From: UBA10364 sp905182675
Lineage (GTDB): Bacteria > Bacteroidota > Bacteroidia > Flavobacteriales > Schleiferiaceae
Reading direction: 5' to 3'
Length of the DNA: 64,000 nt
NCBI GenBank assembly: GCA_963933975.1
Contig: CAWVWE010000005.1
Location: forward strand, 1-64,000
A model generated the notes under the pieces. The model worked only from the letters and a program-made list of their open reading frames with translations, did not search any database and was not told the origin of the DNA. Positions 60,759 through 64,000 of this stretch are shown in pieces. Made by a program: the position numbers and the translations under genes. The number at the start of each line of letters is the position of its first letter. The stretch's first letter is position 1.

Positions 60759-62008
60759 GAAACGGATTGATCATTTTTACAAGCTTTCTTTTAATGGCTT
60801 GCGGCGGTAAAAAAACAGTAATACCTGAATGGGTTACAGGCAAGCCTATTGATCCATCGGGTAAGTTTGTCTATGGGCTCGGCATGAGCTATGTCAATCC
60901 CAATTCTTCATACCAACAGGCCGCGCGCTCTAATGCATTGGCTGATCTTGCCCAGGAGGTAGAGAGTCAGATTTTTGATGAAACTCGACTTTTACAAAAA
61001 GAGGATGCGAAGGGTATGCAAAGTGCTTTTAGCTCAGAAACTTTGACTACTTCCAAGGTGAAATTAGAAGATTATCAAGTAGTTGCTTCTTATGCCGATG
61101 CGTATCGTTATTATGTTTTATATAAATTACACTTGCCCGATTATCTTGAAAACAAAGCCAACAATGACCACCTTGCCATCTCTTGGATAGATGAGAAGAT
61201 TGCAATAGCCTCTGATGATTCAAACTTAGCCCATGAACGAATAATCGCTATAGGTGATGCTGTGCACAAAGCAATGGATCGAAATTTCTTGATAGACCCC
61301 ACATTTGCCGTTGATATTAAAACGAAATTAATCAGAGCATTACGCGCCGTTGAAGGCGACTTACAAGGAAACTATTTGACTCCTGAATCTATATTCTATT
61401 TGGGTATGCCTCAGCAATTCTCGACTATTTTTAAAGTTTCTGATTCATCCATCTTCAAAGGATTGACCCTGAACTCAAGCTCGGGAAATTTCAGTTTAGC
61501 GCAAGAAAACGGAGCCGTTATCTGTCAACACACAGGCAAGCAGAACGCAGTTAAGCTTAACCTCAGCATAGACTACAAAGAACTACTACCCTACCTGGAT
61601 AGGCCCTCCGTTTATTGGATACAAAACATGTCCGGCTGGAATAAATCTACCACGTTGTATTTTCAAAATACAACGGTACAAGTCAACGCAGAAAATGGCA
61701 TTAAAGAGGTTGTGGGCAGCGCTATCGCAAAGTCTTTTACAATGGATGAAAATGCTCCATTGACCTTGGTTTTTAATGGTGACATTCGGATGATCGTTAT
61801 CAGTAACGAACGTTCGAAATGTGTGATTCAAGGACAATTCATACTTCAACACACCAGGAGTGGACAAATTATATGGAGCAGTCAAACCGTCGAGAATTCT
61901 GCAATAAGTGCAAATAAAGACTCCGCAATAAGAGCTGCAAAGAGCGAGTTCTCAGATAACATATCCTTCTTTATACTACCTCAATTAGAGCGTAATTTGG
62001 GATATTAA
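60755..62008 (+). CDS. LPP20-family lipoprotein, extended
   Basis: A 417-residue lipoprotein (LLMACGG, Cys16). The N-terminal part matches LPP20: PEWVTGKPIDPSGKFVYGLG, then AARSNALADLAQEVESQI and DAYRYYVLYKLHLPDY. The remaining 260 residues are beta-rich and do not match a family I know. It is translationally coupled to the CsgG-like lipoprotein, so the two likely form a complex at the outer membrane. The lipoprotein at 39415 has a similar LPP20 part. Confidence 0.75.
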   Translation: MRNGLIIFTSFLLMACGGKKTVIPEWVTGKPIDPSGKFVYGLGMSYVNPNSSYQQAARSNALADLAQEVESQIFDETRLLQKEDAKGMQSAFSSETLTTSKVKLEDYQVVASYADAYRYYVLYKLHLPDYLENKANNDHLAISWIDEKIAIASDDSNLAHERIIAIGDAVHKAMDRNFLIDPTFAVDIKTKLIRALRAVEGDLQGNYLTPESIFYLGMPQQFSTIFKVSDSSIFKGLTLNSSSGNFSLAQENGAVICQHTGKQNAVKLNLSIDYKELLPYLDRPSVYWIQNMSGWNKSTTLYFQNTTVQVNAENGIKEVVGSAIAKSFTMDENAPLTLVFNGDIRMIVISNERSKCVIQGQFILQHTRSGQIIWSSQTVENSAISANKDSAIRAAKSEFSDNISFFILPQLERNLGY

Positions 62009-62016
62009 GTACCCTA

Positions 62017-62034
62017 TACTATGCGTGCATAGTA
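62017..62034. promoter_or_regulatory. Palindromic operator candidate upstream of the MarR gene
   Basis: TACTATGC-GT-GCATAGTA is an 8-2-8 perfect inverted repeat, 33 bases before the MarR start. Its 18 bases fit the size of MarR-family operators. TATATTTC (62043-62050) downstream is one base off the -7 consensus, so the palindrome would cover the -33 region and could serve autoregulation. Confidence 0.6.
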
Positions 62035-62067
62035 AATCTATGTATATTTCGGTATTCATTTTTACCC

Positions 62068-62511
62068 ATGAAACCGAAGGACACTTTTGATTTTCAAATC
62101 CGAAAAAGCTGGATAAGCCTTTCGAAAATGTACAACGAGCTTGTAGCCCCTTATGGTATTACAGTTTCAGTTGGTTTTGCACTTCTTAATATTGATGTTC
62201 AGAAAGGGACGCCCTCCACAGCGTTGGGTCCAAAAATGGGGATGGAAAGCACCTCGCTCAGTAGAGTACTCAAGTCAATGGAAAAACAGGGACTCATTAT
62301 CAGAGAACCCAATCCCAATGATCGAAGATCTGTAATGATCAAGCTAACAGAAAGCGGTAAAGAAAAAAGAAACCACAGCCGCAGAGCTGTTTTAGGTTTT
62401 AACAACAAGGTTCGCGAATCCATTGGACACGATCGGGCAAAAGAGTTCTTCTCGACCCTTGAAGACATCACGTCGGTTATCCAAGAATCACGATCTGAGG
62501 ACGTGCGTTAA
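62068..62511 (+). CDS. MarR family transcriptional regulator
   Basis: A 147-residue winged-helix regulator. The helix-turn-helix is TPSTALGPKMGMESTSLSRV (about 51-70). The recognition region and wing follow with LKSMEKQGLIIREPNPNDRR (the conserved D-R of the wing) and SVMIKLTESGKEKR; helices at both ends form the dimer. The ligand is unknown. A similar MarR with helix FDFQIRKSWISLSKMYNELV occurs in flavobacteria; targets near acs or fatty acid genes are possible but unproven. An 18-bp palindrome lies upstream. Confidence 0.9.
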   Translation: MKPKDTFDFQIRKSWISLSKMYNELVAPYGITVSVGFALLNIDVQKGTPSTALGPKMGMESTSLSRVLKSMEKQGLIIREPNPNDRRSVMIKLTESGKEKRNHSRRAVLGFNNKVRESIGHDRAKEFFSTLEDITSVIQESRSEDVR

Positions 62512-62520
62512 AAGCACCCT

Positions 62521-62558
62521 ATAAATATTAAGCCCATCTTTTTGGCTTAAATATTTAT
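62521..62558. repeat. AT-rich inverted repeat between MarR and the InsA-like gene
   Basis: ATAAATATTAAGCC and GGCTTAAATATTTAT form a stem of 14 pairs with one bulged T around a 9-base loop, starting 9 bases after the MarR stop. No T run follows on the plus strand, so it is an imperfect terminator or another regulatory structure. The remaining spacer to 62638 shows no exact promoter match. Confidence 0.6.
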
Positions 62559-62638
62559 TCTCAACATGATCTTTTAGCACTATTTCGCTAAATTGGTATG
62601 CATTTTCATATTTACCCTGCACCTGCCATCAAACAATT

Positions 62639-63097
62639 ATGTCTTCCACTATTTCTTGCCCCAAGTGCCAAAGCCAAGAGTATGTAAAAAGCGGTTCCAT
62701 TAAGGGACGTCAGCGTTATAAGTGCAAAACCTGTAATTACTATTTTTCGGTACAAAAACTTGGTAAAAAAATAGATGATTATGTCGTCATCAAGGCACTA
62801 CAGCTGTATATCGAAGGAATTAGTTACCGAGAAATAGAACGCATTCTAGGCGTATCACATGTGAGTGTTATGAATTGGGTAAAAATCTACAAAATACAGC
62901 GACCTTTTGGAGATAGTCATGTAAAAACTAGACATAAAGTACTGGACTATAATGAACTAATAGAATTTATAGCGAAAAGGGACAACATGATCAATAGTGG
63001 AACCATAATCACCGCTTTAGAAGACCGGTTCTTAGTGACTACTTGGAAAGGCGACTCCATCCAAGATTTTAAACAATTGTCGCTTCCAACAGACTAA
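62639..63097 (+). CDS. InsA-like zinc-ribbon/helix-turn-helix protein without transposase domain
   Basis: The 152 residues begin with a zinc ribbon, CPKCQSQEYVKSGSIKGRQR then CKTCNYYF (Cys7, Cys10, Cys29, Cys32), typical of IS1-family InsA N-termini. A helix-turn-helix follows (ALQLYIEGISYREIERILGV, SHVSVMNWVKIYK). The last 55 residues have no DDE catalytic pattern. No InsB frame, terminal inverted repeats or target duplication are seen. It lies 11 bases before acs in the same direction. I infer a transposase-derived DNA-binding protein that may regulate acs; a decaying IS remnant is the alternative. Confidence 0.8.
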   Translation: MSSTISCPKCQSQEYVKSGSIKGRQRYKCKTCNYYFSVQKLGKKIDDYVVIKALQLYIEGISYREIERILGVSHVSVMNWVKIYKIQRPFGDSHVKTRHKVLDYNELIEFIAKRDNMINSGTIITALEDRFLVTTWKGDSIQDFKQLSLPTD

Positions 63098-63108
63098 ACC
63101 ACCATTTC

Positions 63109-64000
63109 ATGAGCCAATACCATATCAAAACCCAAGAGGATTATAAAGCGGCTTACGAGCATGCTATCGAGCGTCCGGAAGAATTTTGGAAGGGTATTGC
63201 AGACAACTATCAATGGAGGAAGCCATGGACAACTCTTCTAGAATGGGAATTCACAACGCCTACCATTAAATGGTTTAAAGAAGGTAAGTTAAACATCACA
63301 GAAAACTGTTTGGACCGTCACTTGAAGGATCGAGCAGATGACATCGCATTAATTTGGGAACCTAATAATCCAAAAGAGCGTGAAGTTCGCCTTACCTATC
63401 AGGAACTTCATGATGAAGTATGCCGGTTTGCGAATGTACTTAAGAAAACGGGGGTCAAAAAAGGAGACCGGGTAGCCGTCTATATGCCTATGATTCCGGA
63501 ACTCACTATTGGAGTTTTAGCATGTGCACGAATTGGTGCAGTTCACTCTGTCGTATTCGCGGGGTTCTCTGCTAACGCATTAGCTGACCGTATTAATGAC
63601 AGTCAATGTGTTTGTGTGCTGACTTCAGATGGTATGTTCCGTGGCGAAAAGTCACTCTCCGTAAAAACCACCGTAGATGAAGCACTACTTCAATGTGGAT
63701 CAGTGCACAGTGTTATTGTGGTTCAACGAGATGGACGTGACACTGATATGTTACTTGGACGGGATTATTGGTACCATGAAGAAGTTACTGGTGTGAAAAA
63801 GAGCTGTCACGCAGAGGAAATGGATGCGGAAGACTTGTTATTCATCTTATACACGTCCGGATCCACAGGAAAGCCAAAAGGAGTGGTCCACACTTGCGGA
63901 GGATATATGGTGTATGCGGGATATAGTTTTCAAAATGTGTTTCAATACCAAAGGGGTGATGTCTACTGGTGCACCGCAGATGTAGGCTGGATCACAGGAC
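63109..64000 (+). CDS. acs: Acetyl-CoA synthetase, N-terminal part (cut by window edge)
   Basis: Acs activates acetate to acetyl-CoA through acetyl-AMP. From the ATG at 63109 the frame is open to the window end (297 codons; the family has about 640). It starts MSQYHIKTQEDYKAAYEHA and has the N-terminal Acs segment (FWKGIADNYQWRKPW), GDRVAVYMPMIPELTIGVLA, ARIGAVHSVVFAGFSANALA and the AMP-binding P-loop YTSGSTGKPKG at 248-258. WCTADVGWITG, the last visible part, is also typical. The Lys that is acetylated lies outside. It probably forms an operon with the InsA-like gene. Confidence 0.96.
   Translation, partial: MSQYHIKTQEDYKAAYEHAIERPEEFWKGIADNYQWRKPWTTLLEWEFTTPTIKWFKEGKLNITENCLDRHLKDRADDIALIWEPNNPKEREVRLTYQELHDEVCRFANVLKKTGVKKGDRVAVYMPMIPELTIGVLACARIGAVHSVVFAGFSANALADRINDSQCVCVLTSDGMFRGEKSLSVKTTVDEALLQCGSVHSVIVVQRDGRDTDMLLGRDYWYHEEVTGVKKSCHAEEMDAEDLLFILYTSGSTGKPKGVVHTCGGYMVYAGYSFQNVFQYQRGDVYWCTADVGWITG

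Noticed and set aside
62639..63097. Complete IS1-type insertion sequence
   Set aside because: No InsB frame, no terminal inverted repeats and no target-site duplication were found around the InsA-like gene.
1..64000. CRISPR arrays, tRNA or rRNA genes, prophage or integrase genes
   Set aside because: No regularly spaced repeats, no cloverleaf or rRNA-like sequence in the short spacers, and no phage-type genes were seen on either strand.

Overview
The window comes from a member of the Bacteroidota, most likely a marine flavobacterial or cryomorphaceal-type organism. The evidence is a type IX secretion protein (PorQ) and a cargo with a type A sorting tail, DUF4290 upstream of murA, zinc-free forms of S4, S14 and L36, an rplQ with a long tail, almost no Shine-Dalgarno sequences, and several matches to the Bacteroidota promoter (TTG, 19 bp, TAnnTTTG). 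Nearly all of it is a stable housekeeping backbone. There are no tRNA or rRNA genes, no CRISPR array, no complete insertion sequence and no prophage. No gene-free stretch exceeds 300 bases.

Region 1 (1-20977, minus strand). From right to left, one promoter at about 20948-20977 reads a 32-gene block from rpsL to rplQ. It contains the str, S10, spc and alpha clusters fused, with fusA, secY, infA and rpoA, and without tuf between fusA and rpsJ. A terminator hairpin follows rplQ. Then come carA, eno and a mitochondrial-type citrate synthase gene with its own terminator. The window edge cuts an acidic-repeat protein.

Region 2 (21074-27962, plus strand). A pcrA-like helicase, a DUF4290 protein, murA and a TlpA-like thioredoxin end at a terminator. 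grpE and dnaJ follow and end at a second terminator. MurA has Asp instead of the usual active-site Cys. DnaJ keeps only one of two zinc centres.

Region 3 (28006-39413). An operon encodes an ABC-2 exporter, an MscS channel, a sigma-54-type response regulator without a DNA-binding domain, a small acidic protein and a MATE exporter. An M3 oligopeptidase lies on the other strand. Then come a Cu+-ATPase, a tiny HMA-like protein and a glycosyltransferase.

Region 4 (39415-49260). A minus-strand operon encodes a PASTA membrane protein, a type IX cargo, RluD, a di-haem peroxidase-like lipoprotein and a DUF1905 protein. A separate LPP20-like lipoprotein follows. ddl-coaD, NUDIX/pyrE with overlapping start codons, birA and rsfS make up the rest.

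Region 5 (49267-59312). ftsH is followed by a LUD-domain gene with cdsA and psd (phospholipid synthesis). Convergent to these are lon-porQ-cmk, preceded by yaaA and an outer-membrane barrel gene.

Region 6 (59379-64000). A CsgG-like lipoprotein and an LPP20-like lipoprotein form a pair. A MarR regulator with a palindromic operator candidate follows, then an InsA-like zinc-ribbon/HTH protein, then the start of acs.

The most interesting leads are: a shared TGACA-N3-TGTC(A/G) inverted repeat upstream of both grpE-dnaJ and lon, a candidate heat-shock operator; the CsgG-like/LPP20 lipoprotein pair with a distant relative 20 kb away; the transposase-derived regulator candidate next to acs; and the Asp-type MurA. 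No wholly new system is proven here.
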